Source of the DNA: Chitinophaga lutea
GTDB lineage: Bacteria; Bacteroidota; Bacteroidia; Chitinophagales; Chitinophagaceae
Direction of reading: 5' to 3'
NCBI RefSeq assembly: GCF_003813775.1
Contig: NZ_RPDH01000001.1
Location: 2,480,001 to 2,544,000, forward strand
Length of the DNA: 64,000 nt
The notes under the pieces were generated by a model. The model had not been told where the DNA came from. It saw only the letters and a program-made list of their open reading frames with translations, and ran no database searches. The position numbers and the translations under genes were made by a program. Position 1 is the stretch's first letter. Each line of letters starts with the position of its first letter. Shown in pieces: positions 26,374 to 34,389 of the stretch.

Positions 26374-27441
26374 ATGATAGATAAACTAGATGCCATCAAA
26401 GGCCGGTACGAACAGGTAGCCCTGGCCCTTACCAACCCTGAGGTGGTGAAAGATAACAAGCAGTTCAGCAAGCTGAGTAAAGAGTACCGCCAGCTGGAAA
26501 AAATCGTGAAGGCCTACGATGCCTACCGCAATTTGCTGGATGCTATCGCCTTTAACAGGGAAGTGCTGGAGAGTGGTGATGACGAGATGCGTGAACTGGC
26601 GAAAGAAGAAACGGAAAGCCTGGCCGAGCAGAAAGAAAAAGCGGAGGCCGACATCCGCAACCTCCTGATCCCGAAAGATCCGCAGGATGAGAAAAATGCG
26701 ATCCTGGAAATCCGGGGCGGCACGGGTGGCGATGAGGCAGCGCTGTTTGCCGGCGACCTGCTGCGCATGTACCTGCGCTATTGTGAGAACAGGGGCTGGA
26801 AAACGTCCATCATGAACGAGAATCCCGGTTCCGTAGGCGGTTATAAGGAAGTGGTGGTGGAAGTGACCGGCGACGATGTGTACGGTACGCTGAAATTCGA
26901 ATCCGGCGTGCATCGCGTGCAAAGGGTGCCCGCCACGGAAGCTTCCGGCCGTGTGCATACCTCCGCAGCCACCGTGGCAGTGCTGCCCGAAGCGGAAGAT
27001 GTGGACGTGGACGTGCGGGAAGCCGATATTAAAATGGACACTTTCCGCTCTTCCGGCGCAGGTGGCCAGCACGTAAACAAAACCGAGTCTGCCGTGCGCC
27101 TCACGCACATCCCCACCGGCGTGGTGGTGGAATGCCAGGAAGGCCGCAGCCAGCACTCCAACCGCGATATCGCCATGCGCATGCTGCGTACCCGTATTTA
27201 CGAGGCCGCCGTGCGGAAACATGAAGACGCCATCGCCTCCCAGCGTAAAAGCCTTGTATCTACCGGCGACCGTTCCGCTAAAATACGCACCTACAACTAT
27301 CCCCAGGGCCGTATCACCGACCACCGGATTGGTATGACCGTCTACAATATGGACGCTTTTATGAACGGGGAGATCGGCGATATGGTGGAAGCCCTCCAGT
27401 TTGCGGAGAATGCGGAGAAGATGAAGGGCGACCAGCAGTAA
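26374..27441 (+). CDS. prfA: Peptide chain release factor 1
   Basis: RF1 reads UAA and UAG in the ribosomal A site and releases the finished chain. 355 aa, the usual size. Seen: the anticodon-like PAT tripeptide (RVPATEASG, residues 186-188), the type-1 signature (an RF2 would carry SPF), and the GGQ catalytic motif at 230-232 (SGAGGQHVNKTESAV). The acidic coiled N-terminal domain and the TGGDEAALFAG core are also intact. A terminator hairpin follows the stop. Its methylase prmC is not present here. Confidence 0.98.
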   Translation: MIDKLDAIKGRYEQVALALTNPEVVKDNKQFSKLSKEYRQLEKIVKAYDAYRNLLDAIAFNREVLESGDDEMRELAKEETESLAEQKEKAEADIRNLLIPKDPQDEKNAILEIRGGTGGDEAALFAGDLLRMYLRYCENRGWKTSIMNENPGSVGGYKEVVVEVTGDDVYGTLKFESGVHRVQRVPATEASGRVHTSAATVAVLPEAEDVDVDVREADIKMDTFRSSGAGGQHVNKTESAVRLTHIPTGVVVECQEGRSQHSNRDIAMRMLRTRIYEAAVRKHEDAIASQRKSLVSTGDRSAKIRTYNYPQGRITDHRIGMTVYNMDAFMNGEIGDMVEALQFAENAEKMKGDQQ

Positions 27442-27485
27442 GCCTGGCGGCAGTTAACCGATATGTTAATATTGAATGAACCCTC

Positions 27486-27519
27486 TTCCCCCTGCAACAA
27501 TTTTTCAGGGGGAATTGTT
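27486..27519 (+). terminator. Terminator hairpin after prfA
   Basis: Nine-bp stem TTCCCCCTG / CAGGGGGAA (27486-27494 with 27506-27514), 11-nt loop; only weak T content after it (TTGTT), so it may be a partial terminator. Confidence 0.5.
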
Positions 27520-27569
27520 ATCATGGTGGCCAATTTTTACCGTAATCATATTATCCACCTTCCAAAACC

Positions 27570-28154
27570 ATGTCAGACATGCTAGATCAATTAGTACAAC
27601 TGGTGCGCGAGAATGCCCAGCAAACTGTCGTTGCCAACCCTGCGGTGCCCAATGAACAAAACGACGCCATTATCGGCGAAGCTTCCCACTCTATTGCGGC
27701 CGGCCTGCAGGATGCGCTCGCCAGCGGAAACGTACAGGAAGTTATGGGCCTGTTCAATTCCAATGGCCAGGTGGACAACAGCAACCCCCTCGTCAACAAC
27801 ATTTCAGGCAACCTCATCAGCAGCCTTACGGAGAAATTTAACCTGAACAGCGGTACCGCGGCTTCCATCGCAGGTTCCCTCATTCCGGCCGTGCTGGGCT
27901 CCCTGGTCAAGAAAACCAACGATCCGGCCGACAACGGGTTTTCGCTCGACGGTATTTTCAGCTCCCTCACGGGCGGATCTACCAACGGCGTGAACCTCGG
28001 CAGCCTGCTGGGCAAATTTGCCGGCGGCCTTGATAAAGATGGCGACGGCGATGTGGACATGCAGGACCTTATGGGCATGATCAGCAATGGCGCCAAACAG
28101 CAGCAAAGCAATGGCGGCCTGGGCGGTCTTTTAGGCGGTCTCTTCGGCCGGTAA
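27570..28154 (+). CDS. DUF937/YidB-like protein with a dockerin/EF-hand-like segment
   Basis: 194 aa, no signal peptide or transmembrane segment. The body (SHSIAAGLQDALASGN, NPLVNNISGNLISSLTEKFNL, AASIAGSLIPAVLGSLVKKTNDP) resembles the DUF937 family of small repetitive-helix proteins of unknown function found across bacteria. Near the C terminus a short acidic DKDGDGDVDMQD (155-166) has the spacing of a calcium-binding EF-hand/dockerin loop, and the tail is Gly/Asn/Gln-rich (NGGLGGLLGGLFGR). I infer a stress- or envelope-related role from other members; nothing in the neighbourhood narrows it down. Confidence 0.85.
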   Translation: MSDMLDQLVQLVRENAQQTVVANPAVPNEQNDAIIGEASHSIAAGLQDALASGNVQEVMGLFNSNGQVDNSNPLVNNISGNLISSLTEKFNLNSGTAASIAGSLIPAVLGSLVKKTNDPADNGFSLDGIFSSLTGGSTNGVNLGSLLGKFAGGLDKDGDGDVDMQDLMGMISNGAKQQQSNGGLGGLLGGLFGR

Positions 28155-28308
28155 TCTACGATACGGACAGGCGGGGTACCCTCACCTGTTCGTTATTTTT
28201 AATTTTTCTTTCCCTGATTACCAGTTATTTAGTCATGAAAATTGATCTTGGCAGAATATTTGTTCAAGCAATCATCACAAATAAACTTTTATGTTTAAAC
28301 TTACTAGC

Positions 28309-28992
28309 ATGAAACGAATGAATGCATTGGCGGCGATGGCACTGGCGGGAATGATGGTTTTTGCCAGCTGCAGCACCTGGCAGGGTATGGACAATACTAA
28401 AAAAGGCGCTGTGATCGGCACAGGCGGCGGCGCAGCAGCCGGCGCCGTGATCGGCAAGGCGGCGGGTAATACGGCCCTTGGCGCTATCATCGGCGCTGCC
28501 GTGGGCGGTACTGCCGGTGTACTGATCGGTAAAAAAATGGACAAACAGGCGGAAGAGATCAAAAATGAAGTGCCGAATGCGACGGTAGAGCGTGTGGGCG
28601 AAGGTATCAACGTAACCTTCAACTCAGGCGTGCTGTTTGGATTCGACAAATCTGACCTGACCGCTACCGCACAAAGCAATATCCGCGAACTGGCGGAGGT
28701 ATTGAATAAATACCCCGATACCCATGTACGCGTTGAAGGCCACACGGACGATACTGGTGCAGATGCTTATAACTACAGCCTGTCTGAGCGCCGCGCCAAA
28801 TCCGTAGCAGCATACCTGGCAAAACAAGGCGTATCCAGCGGACGTATCCAAACGTTCTGGTATGGCGAAACACAGCCTAAATACCCCAACGACAGCGAAG
28901 CGAACCGCGCACAGAACCGCCGTGTTGAGTTTTCAATTTTTGCGAACGACAAAATGAAGTCTGAAGCGAAGAGAGAAGCAGGCCAGCAATAA
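28309..28992 (+). CDS. OmpA-family lipoprotein with glycine-zipper domain
   Basis: 227 aa from the ATG at 28309 (an ATG at 28291 adds six residues). Lipobox MVFASC with Cys21, then a glycine-zipper stretch about 34-74 (GAVIGTGGGAAAGAVIGKAAG, GGTAGVLIGKKM) that may insert into or oligomerise at a membrane, then the OmpA-like peptidoglycan-binding domain about 107-212 (FGFDKSDLTATAQ, VEGHTDDTGADAYNYSLSERRA, AQNRRVEFSI). The arrangement is like the YiaD-type lipoprotein that ties outer membrane to cell wall. A strong terminator follows. The 25-codon open frame overlapping its start is discussed under rejected items. Confidence 0.94.
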   Translation: MKRMNALAAMALAGMMVFASCSTWQGMDNTKKGAVIGTGGGAAAGAVIGKAAGNTALGAIIGAAVGGTAGVLIGKKMDKQAEEIKNEVPNATVERVGEGINVTFNSGVLFGFDKSDLTATAQSNIRELAEVLNKYPDTHVRVEGHTDDTGADAYNYSLSERRAKSVAAYLAKQGVSSGRIQTFWYGETQPKYPNDSEANRAQNRRVEFSIFANDKMKSEAKREAGQQ

Positions 28993-29029
28993 GTTTTTAG
29001 TTGAATTTTCTCATAAGCAGTTTGAAACG

Positions 29030-29062
29030 AACCTCCCGGCTTTCCGGGAGGTTTCTTTTTTT
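29030..29062 (+). terminator. Terminator after OmpA lipoprotein
   Basis: Nine-bp stem ACCTCCCGG / CCGGGAGGT with loop CTTT, then TTCTTTTTTT. Confidence 0.85.
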
Positions 29063-29249
29063 ATAGCGCTGGTGCACGTTTGGCGGGATAGCACAACCAG
29101 GCTTCACCAGTTCGTGATTCGGAGAATGAATGGCATCAGCTTTATTTCGACGTTTCTAACCTGACAGGAACAATCCTGCCGGGTTCTCTCCTGAAATGAT
29201 CGGCATTACGCCAACATTTCCAACATTCCGTAGTGTCTGCAGATTCGCT

Positions 29250-30440
29250 TTATTGCTCCCCCAGCGTGTCCAGCCCTGCCAGGATAATCCTGCAGGCTTC
29301 GCGGATTTCTTCTTCCGAAATAATCAACGGCGGCACGATGCGCAGGCATTGCGGCGCGAATAAAAACCAGTCGGTGATCAGGCCGTTGGCAATGCAATAA
29401 TCAATCACTTTTTTATTGGACGGAAAATCATCCAGCTCTATGGCGAGCATCAACCCCCGTGCGCGTACCGCTTTGATGCGGGGATGCTGCAGCAGTTGGA
29501 GGAACAGTTTTTCTTTAGCGGGAATGGCCGCCGTGAGATCTTCTTCGATGAGCGCTTTCATGCCGGCGAGGCCGGCGGCGCAGGCAACGGGATGGCCGCC
29601 GAAAGTGGTGATATGGCCCAATACCGGCTGGTTGGTCAGGCTCCACATAACGTCGCGGCTGGCGATAAAAGCGCCGAGCGGCATGCCGCCGCCGAGGGCT
29701 TTGCCCAGCAACAGCACATCCGGCACAATGCCGTATTGTTCGAATGCCCACAGGGTGCCGTTGCGGCCCAATCCGCACTGAATTTCATCGAGCACCAGCA
29801 GCGTTCCGGTTTCAGTGCAGCGCCGGCGGAGGGCCTGCATCCATTCCTGCGAAGGGGCGATCACGCCCGCTTCCGCCTGCACGGTTTCCGCGATGACGCA
29901 GGCGGTGCGCTCCGTGATCCGGCCGATCATGTCCATTGAGCCGTGTTGCAGGTGCTGCACATCGGGCAGCAGCGGCCGGTAGGCATTGCGCCAGTACTCG
30001 TCGCCGATGATGCTCAGCGAGCCCTGGGTAGAGCCGTGGTAGCTGTTTTTGAAGGCGATGATCTCCGTGCGGCCGGTGTGGCGCTTGGCGAGTTTCATGG
30101 CGCCTTCGGTAGCCTCGCTGCCGGAATTGGTAAAGTATACGCTGTTGAGGGAGGCAGGCAAATGATCCGCCAGGTATTTGGCATAGGCCACCTGTGGCGA
30201 TTGCACGAATTCCCCATACACGAGCAGGTGCATATAGGTAGCGGCCTGCTTCTGGATCGCCTTTACCACGGCCGGATGGCAGTGGCCCACGTTGCAAACG
30301 CTAATGCCGGCAATCAGGTCGAGGTACTTTTTGCCATCCGCATCCCACATGTACATCCCCTGCGCTTTCACTATTTCCAACGCCAGCGGGGCGTCGGAGG
30401 TTTGCGCGTTATGTTGTAAAAAAAGCTGCCTGTTATTCAT
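29250..30440 (-). CDS. Class III PLP aminotransferase (ornithine/acetylornithine-type)
   Basis: 396 aa, cytoplasmic, fold type I. The pyridoxal-binding Lys is at 247 (VLLLGKALGGGMPLGA), the cofactor-supporting Asp is at 218 (LVLDEIQCGLGR) and the phosphate-binding NSGSEATEGAMKLA is at 105-118. It would move an amino group from a basic or omega-amino acid donor to a 2-oxo acid. Similar Bacteroidota proteins are annotated as acetylornithine or aspartate aminotransferases, but there are no arginine genes next to it, so the substrate is open. The start is ATG at 30440; divergent from the gamma-carbonic anhydrase, with only 34 bases between start codons. Confidence 0.94.
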   Translation of the reverse strand: MNNRQLFLQHNAQTSDAPLALEIVKAQGMYMWDADGKKYLDLIAGISVCNVGHCHPAVVKAIQKQAATYMHLLVYGEFVQSPQVAYAKYLADHLPASLNSVYFTNSGSEATEGAMKLAKRHTGRTEIIAFKNSYHGSTQGSLSIIGDEYWRNAYRPLLPDVQHLQHGSMDMIGRITERTACVIAETVQAEAGVIAPSQEWMQALRRRCTETGTLLVLDEIQCGLGRNGTLWAFEQYGIVPDVLLLGKALGGGMPLGAFIASRDVMWSLTNQPVLGHITTFGGHPVACAAGLAGMKALIEEDLTAAIPAKEKLFLQLLQHPRIKAVRARGLMLAIELDDFPSNKKVIDYCIANGLITDWFLFAPQCLRIVPPLIISEEEIREACRIILAGLDTLGEQ

Positions 30441-30470
30441 TGGGGCGAAGTTAGTGAAGTTCTATATTTG
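30440..30470 (+). promoter_or_regulatory. Promoter of gamma-carbonic anhydrase gene
   Basis: TTG at 30440-30442, 20-base spacer, TATATTTG at 30463-30470. The -7 element ends only four bases before the ATG at 30475, which would make the message leaderless. The -33 part overlaps the start codon of the divergent aminotransferase gene. Confidence 0.5.
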
Positions 30471-30474
30471 TACT

Positions 30475-30996
30475 ATGCCAGTAATATTACCCGTAAAAGG
30501 AGTGCTCCCCCAGATGGGAGACAATTGTTTTATAGCGCCCAACGCCACCATCGTGGGAGATGTGATCATGGGAAAGGATTGCAGCGTGTGGTTCAATGCC
30601 GTGGTTCGCGGCGATGTGAATAGCATCCGCATGGGGGACAAGGTGAATATCCAGGATGGTGCCGTGATTCACGCCACTTACCAGAAAACCAAAACGCACA
30701 TCGGCAATAACGTGTCTATCGGCCACAATGCCATCGTACACGGCTGCACCGTGGAAGACAACGTACTGATCGGCATGGGGGCCATCGTGATGGACAATGC
30801 GCACATCGGCAGCAATACCATCATCGCCGCCGGAGCGGTAGTGCTGGAAGGCACCCAGGTGGAAGCCGGCAGCATTTATGCCGGTGTTCCCGCCAAAAAG
30901 GTGAAAAACGTCAGCCAGGAACTGATTCACGGTGAAATAGACCGTATCGCCAATAACTATATCATGTATGCGGACTGGTTCCGCGACCAGGTCTGA
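30475..30996 (+). CDS. Gamma-class carbonic anhydrase-like hexapeptide-repeat protein
   Basis: 173 aa, a left-handed beta-helix with metal-binding His66 (AVIHATY), His84 and His89 (SIGHNAIVHGC), the same three-His pattern as gamma-carbonic anhydrases and YrdA/PaaY proteins. The ATG at 30475 is clearly right: codons further upstream are antisense to the aminotransferase start. Many relatives lack carbonic anhydrase activity, so the reaction (CO2 hydration or another zinc/iron-linked hydrolysis) is likely but unproven. Cytoplasmic, single gene. A near-consensus promoter (TTG, 20 bases, TATATTTG) sits unusually close to the start codon. Confidence 0.93.
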   Translation: MPVILPVKGVLPQMGDNCFIAPNATIVGDVIMGKDCSVWFNAVVRGDVNSIRMGDKVNIQDGAVIHATYQKTKTHIGNNVSIGHNAIVHGCTVEDNVLIGMGAIVMDNAHIGSNTIIAAGAVVLEGTQVEAGSIYAGVPAKKVKNVSQELIHGEIDRIANNYIMYADWFRDQV

Positions 30997-31049
30997 GACG
31001 CACACTTTAGGAAAAAGTGTTATATTGCATAGACTGAAATATCCCTCCT

Positions 31050-31199
31050 ATGAAAAGAAAATGGTTGTTAGGCTGCTGGCTGGCATTTTTGGTGGCCGGC
31101 TGCGCCACGCAGAAGTCGGGTTGCCCGGGCAGTACATTTTATAACGCCGGCAATGCCAAACAAAACGGCAGGGCGGGGAAACAAATGAAACTGTTTTAA
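31050..31199 (+). CDS. Small lipoprotein, copy 1 of a tandem pair
   Basis: A 49-residue open frame starting ATG AAA AGA AAA, with a hydrophobic signal and a lipobox VAGC (Cys18). The mature part begins C-ATQKSGCPG and is short, polar and basic (NAKQNGRAGKQMKLF). The next gene shows the same CxTQK(S/T)GC start, so both frames are probably real despite their size. Function not recognised; it should sit as a tiny outer-membrane or inner-membrane lipoprotein. It lies downstream of the carbonic anhydrase gene, 53 bases after its stop. Confidence 0.7.
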   Translation: MKRKWLLGCWLAFLVAGCATQKSGCPGSTFYNAGNAKQNGRAGKQMKLF

Positions 31200-31209
31200 A
31201 CGGGCGCTT

Positions 31210-31377
31210 ATGCGGAAATGGACAATTTTACTGGCTTTAACGGCCGGCATCCTGTTTACAGGGTGCCGCACGCAGAAAACCGGCTGCAAAACACCGCCGA
31301 GGAACATGGGCGCCGAGAAGGTATTTGATGAAATGAATAAACCGCCGAAGAAGGGATTGTTCAGGAGACGGGGATAA
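31210..31377 (+). CDS. Small lipoprotein, copy 2 of a tandem pair
   Basis: A 55-residue frame 10 bases after the first small lipoprotein, with a signal (MRKWTILLALTAGILF) and lipobox FTGC (Cys19), then C-RTQKTGCKTPPRNMGAEKVF and a basic tail (KKGLFRRRG). The PRNMGAEK stretch looks like the tail seen in many short Bacteroidota lipoproteins, although I cannot name a family. The shared CxTQKxGC motif with its neighbour points to a duplication. Not longer than the usual gene-finder cut-off, so easily missed. Confidence 0.72.
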   Translation: MRKWTILLALTAGILFTGCRTQKTGCKTPPRNMGAEKVFDEMNKPPKKGLFRRRG

Positions 31378-31402
31378 CGGCGAGGCGGGCCTCACGGGCA
31401 TG

Positions 31403-32332
31403 TTAATACCCTTTCTCGTCAATCGTGTGCCAGATGGCCACGTAGCTGAGGTACCGGTCCATATCGATCTCTCCTTCTTCCACCGCTTCTTTTACCGCAC
31501 ACCCCGGTTCATCGAGGTGCTGGCAGTTATTGAACTGGCAATTGGCCAGGAAAGGCTGCATTTCCAGGAAATAATGTGATAGTTCGGCTTTGGGGATGTC
31601 TACGATCCCGAATTCCCGCAGGCCCGGCGTATCGATGAGGCGGCCGCCGCCCGGCAGGTCGAACATCTCGGCGAAGGTGGTGGTGTGCATGCCTTTACCG
31701 CTCCAGCCGCTGACGTTTTTTGTTTTCAGCTGCAGCTCCGGCAGCATGTTGTTGATAATGGTGGATTTGCCTACGCCCGAGTGGCCCGAAATCAGGCTCG
31801 TTTTATCGTGCAGCACCTCCCGCAGGGCGTCGATCCCTTCGCCGGATGCGGCGGCGGTGAGCAGCACCGTATACCCCATGGATTCATATACTTCTTTCCA
31901 GTGTTCATATTGCTCCATGTCTTTCGCCTTGTACACGTCTCTTTTATTGAAAACGAGCACGGCTGGAATGTGGTATGCCGCGGCTGTAATGAGAAAGCGG
32001 TCGATGAAGCCCTGTGAGGTGCGGGGCTCTTTGACCGTGCAGACCAATACCGCCTGATCGAGGTTGGCGGCTACGATATGTTTTTTGTATTTGCTTTGAG
32101 GGGAACTGCGGACGATGTAGTTTTTTCGTCCGGCAATGTCCGTTATCATGGCCGTATCCTGCCCGCCGTCTTCCATGGCAATGGAGACTTCATCGCCTAC
32201 GGCAATGGGGTTGGTGGACGTGATATCCCCGTCTTTCTTGAAAATACCCGGCAGGCGGGCCTGCAGAAAGTCGCCGTTGGCCGATTTGACCACATACCAG
32301 CTGCCGGTGGATTTGTAAATGGTTGCTTGCAC
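31403..32332 (-). CDS. rsgA: Ribosome small-subunit-dependent GTPase A
   Basis: RsgA (YjeQ) checks maturation of the 30S subunit at the end of ribosome assembly. I use the GTG at 32332 (309 aa, MQATIYKSTGSWYVV), since the longer frame starts at a TTG with six extra residues. An OB-fold N terminus, then the circularly permuted GTPase order: G4 NKRD (129-132), G5 near 160, P-loop GHSGVGKST (183-191) and G3 DTPG (234-237). A C-terminal zinc knuckle follows with C265-x4-C270-x-H272-x5-C278. It sits 19 bases downstream of batA on the same strand, so it may be read through from the Bat operon. Confidence 0.96.
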   Translation of the reverse strand: MQATIYKSTGSWYVVKSANGDFLQARLPGIFKKDGDITSTNPIAVGDEVSIAMEDGGQDTAMITDIAGRKNYIVRSSPQSKYKKHIVAANLDQAVLVCTVKEPRTSQGFIDRFLITAAAYHIPAVLVFNKRDVYKAKDMEQYEHWKEVYESMGYTVLLTAAASGEGIDALREVLHDKTSLISGHSGVGKSTIINNMLPELQLKTKNVSGWSGKGMHTTTFAEMFDLPGGGRLIDTPGLREFGIVDIPKAELSHYFLEMQPFLANCQFNNCQHLDEPGCAVKEAVEEGEIDMDRYLSYVAIWHTIDEKGY

Positions 32333-32351
32333 GGCGTAAAGGTAAATCAAA

Positions 32352-33362
32352 TCACGGCAATCTCCTGAAGAGCGTATAGCGCAGCACTACTTCGAGCAGC
32401 AGGCACGCCAGGGCTATCATCGCCAGTGGGAAGAAATGTTCCGTAAAACGTTTGTACGATGTGATTTCCACTTTCGACCGTTCGAGTTTGTCGATTTCGT
32501 GGTAGATGTTTTTGAGCGAGGTGTTGTCGGTTGCGCGGAAATAACGGCCGCCCGTTTCGGAGGCGATTTTTTTCATCAGCGGCTCATCGATCTGCACGTC
32601 CACCATCTGCATCTGGATGCTGCCGTCCGGCATGGTGGCGGGAGAGGGGGCTTTGCCGATGGTGCCCACGCCTACGGTATATACTTTGATCTTGTACGCT
32701 TTGGCGATTTCGAGCGCGGTGAGCGGGTCTACGAGGCCGGTGTTGTTCACCCCGTCCGTCAGCAGCACGATCACCTTGCTTTTGGCTTTGCTGCCCTGCA
32801 GCCGGTCTACCGCGGTAGCGAGGCCCATGCCGATGGCGGTGCCGTCCTGCAGCAGGCCGCTCCTGATTTGCATGAGCTGTTGTTTGAGCACGCCATGATC
32901 CATGGTGATGGGGCATTGTGTGAAACTTTCGCCGGAGAAGATCACGAGGCCGATGCGGTCGCTGATGCGGCTGTCCACGAAGTCCATCGCTGTTTTTTTT
33001 GCGGCTTCCATGCGGTTGGGGCGGAGGTCTTCCGCCAGCATACTGCCGGATATGTCTATGCTCAGCACGATGTCGATGCCTTCGCTGTCGATGCTTTCAG
33101 ATGTGTTGGATGTTTGCGGGCGCGCCAGCGCGGTCACCAGTGCGGCGAAAGCGACGATACGCAACACCAGCAGCAGCGGGCGGAAGCGCACCTTCCACGA
33201 AACAGGCAGCCCTTTCAGCCCCTGCAGGGAAGACATCTGTACGGCGCCCTGGAACCGGCGGCCGCCCTGGTAGGCCCACCAGATCATAACGGGTATGAGC
33301 AGCAGCAGCCAGAAAAAGGCCGGGTATGCGAATGCGATATGTTTCCAGCTATCGAAGTTCAT
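32352..33362 (-). CDS. batA: BatA-like von Willebrand A domain membrane protein
   Basis: 336 aa from the ATG at 33362; the longer frame is an Arg/Pro-rich artefact. Transmembrane helices about 14-30 and 61-79, then a periplasmic-facing or cytoplasmic von Willebrand factor A domain with intact MIDAS motif DISGS (Asp103, Ser105, Ser107), DRIGLVIFSGESFTQCPIT and LTDGVNNTG, and a C-terminal helix near 310-330. Fits BatA of the aerotolerance (Bat) operon in Bacteroides, where the VWA proteins are thought to work with MoxR ATPases as a chaperone-like unit. It starts one base after the BatD-like stop, showing tight operon packing. Confidence 0.88.
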   Translation of the reverse strand: MNFDSWKHIAFAYPAFFWLLLLIPVMIWWAYQGGRRFQGAVQMSSLQGLKGLPVSWKVRFRPLLLVLRIVAFAALVTALARPQTSNTSESIDSEGIDIVLSIDISGSMLAEDLRPNRMEAAKKTAMDFVDSRISDRIGLVIFSGESFTQCPITMDHGVLKQQLMQIRSGLLQDGTAIGMGLATAVDRLQGSKAKSKVIVLLTDGVNNTGLVDPLTALEIAKAYKIKVYTVGVGTIGKAPSPATMPDGSIQMQMVDVQIDEPLMKKIASETGGRYFRATDNTSLKNIYHEIDKLERSKVEITSYKRFTEHFFPLAMIALACLLLEVVLRYTLFRRLP

Positions 33363-33363
33363 G

Positions 33364-34362
33364 TTATTTCGTCTGATGATTTGTGCCTTCCGGCTCAACA
33401 ACGGCGGTGGCGGCGGCTTTCGTCCACTCCACCACGGCGATGGCCTTTTGCAGGCAGTCTTCGTGCTCCTGCGGCGACGGCTGCAGTTTGGCAAACTTCG
33501 CCAGGTCGGCCAGCGTCAGGATGCTCTGCAATTTGTCGCGCTGCTGGTTGAGCACGGTAACCGGTTTAATGTTCTGCAGCAACTCTGCGCTGGTCTGCTC
33601 CAGCGCCGCGATATGGAACTGCTGTTCAAAATATTGGCGGAGCACGTCGGTGAGCTCGGTGTAATACAGCTTCACATCGGTGTTCCAGGGTTTGTCTTTT
33701 CCGAGTTGCGCCAGGTGTTCGATGGCTACCTCGTACGGCGTTTTGGCCGGTTTGGCGGGCAGCGGTTTGGGCGCGGGCTTGCGTTTACGCCAGTATACAA
33801 AGTACAGCACCACCGCGGTTACGAGCACCAGGATGCCGAGCAGCCAGGGCCAGTAGTCCAGCAGGTTCCAGGCTACGCGGCGCAGCGGCTTGATGGGCTT
33901 GAACGCTTTGCTGGTATCGACGGCAACGGTGTTGACATCGATCATGATGGGATCGGTGAACACGGAGTCGTACGACCCGTCGGTGACTGAAAATACTTCG
34001 AACTTCATGGGCGGCATTTCCCAGCGGCCGGAGTCGAAGCTGGTCACAGTGATGATCTGTTTCCAGACTTTCTGCTGCTCATTGGTGCCCGTAGTATCGA
34101 GCGGCGTGCGGGAAACGATCTCGAGGTGATTCAGCGAATCCGGGAGGTTCGGGAACACCACCTTCAGATTGGCCCCTTTCAGGGCATAAAGCATCACCTT
34201 GGCGGTCACGGAAATGTTCACCTGTTCGCCGAGGCGTATTTTGGTGGTGTCGGGCACGGCCTTCACCTGGAAATAATCTTCGTACTGCTGCGCCATTAAT
34301 GGCCGGCCGGCCAGCAGGCAAACCAGCGTGGTAAAAATGAATATGTTCTGTCTTACTTTCAT
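33364..34362 (-). CDS. BatD/DUF4381-like membrane protein
   Basis: 332 aa. Signal peptide 1-24 (ending PLMAQ), an extracytoplasmic beta-sandwich region (IRLGEQVNISVTAKVM, FPNLPDSLNHLEIVSRTPLDTT) to about 175, one transmembrane helix at about 172-192 (WLLGILVLVTAVVLYFVYW), then a Pro/Lys linker and a helical cytoplasmic tail (YYTELTDVLRQYFEQQFHIAALEQTSAELL). This is the usual middle gene of a MoxR-DUF58-BatA locus and should be part of the same envelope complex. It has no recognisable enzyme motif. The start follows the DUF58 gene by 27 bases. Confidence 0.85.
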   Translation of the reverse strand: MKVRQNIFIFTTLVCLLAGRPLMAQQYEDYFQVKAVPDTTKIRLGEQVNISVTAKVMLYALKGANLKVVFPNLPDSLNHLEIVSRTPLDTTGTNEQQKVWKQIITVTSFDSGRWEMPPMKFEVFSVTDGSYDSVFTDPIMIDVNTVAVDTSKAFKPIKPLRRVAWNLLDYWPWLLGILVLVTAVVLYFVYWRKRKPAPKPLPAKPAKTPYEVAIEHLAQLGKDKPWNTDVKLYYTELTDVLRQYFEQQFHIAALEQTSAELLQNIKPVTVLNQQRDKLQSILTLADLAKFAKLQPSPQEHEDCLQKAIAVVEWTKAAATAVVEPEGTNHQTK

Positions 34363-34389
34363 CCGGTGTGGCAGTGATCAGTTTTTATC

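Noticed and set aside
28235..28311. 25-codon frame whose stop overlaps the OmpA lipoprotein start (ATGA)
   Set aside because: It could be a leader peptide, but it has no signal, no conservation evidence and lies across the likely promoter region.
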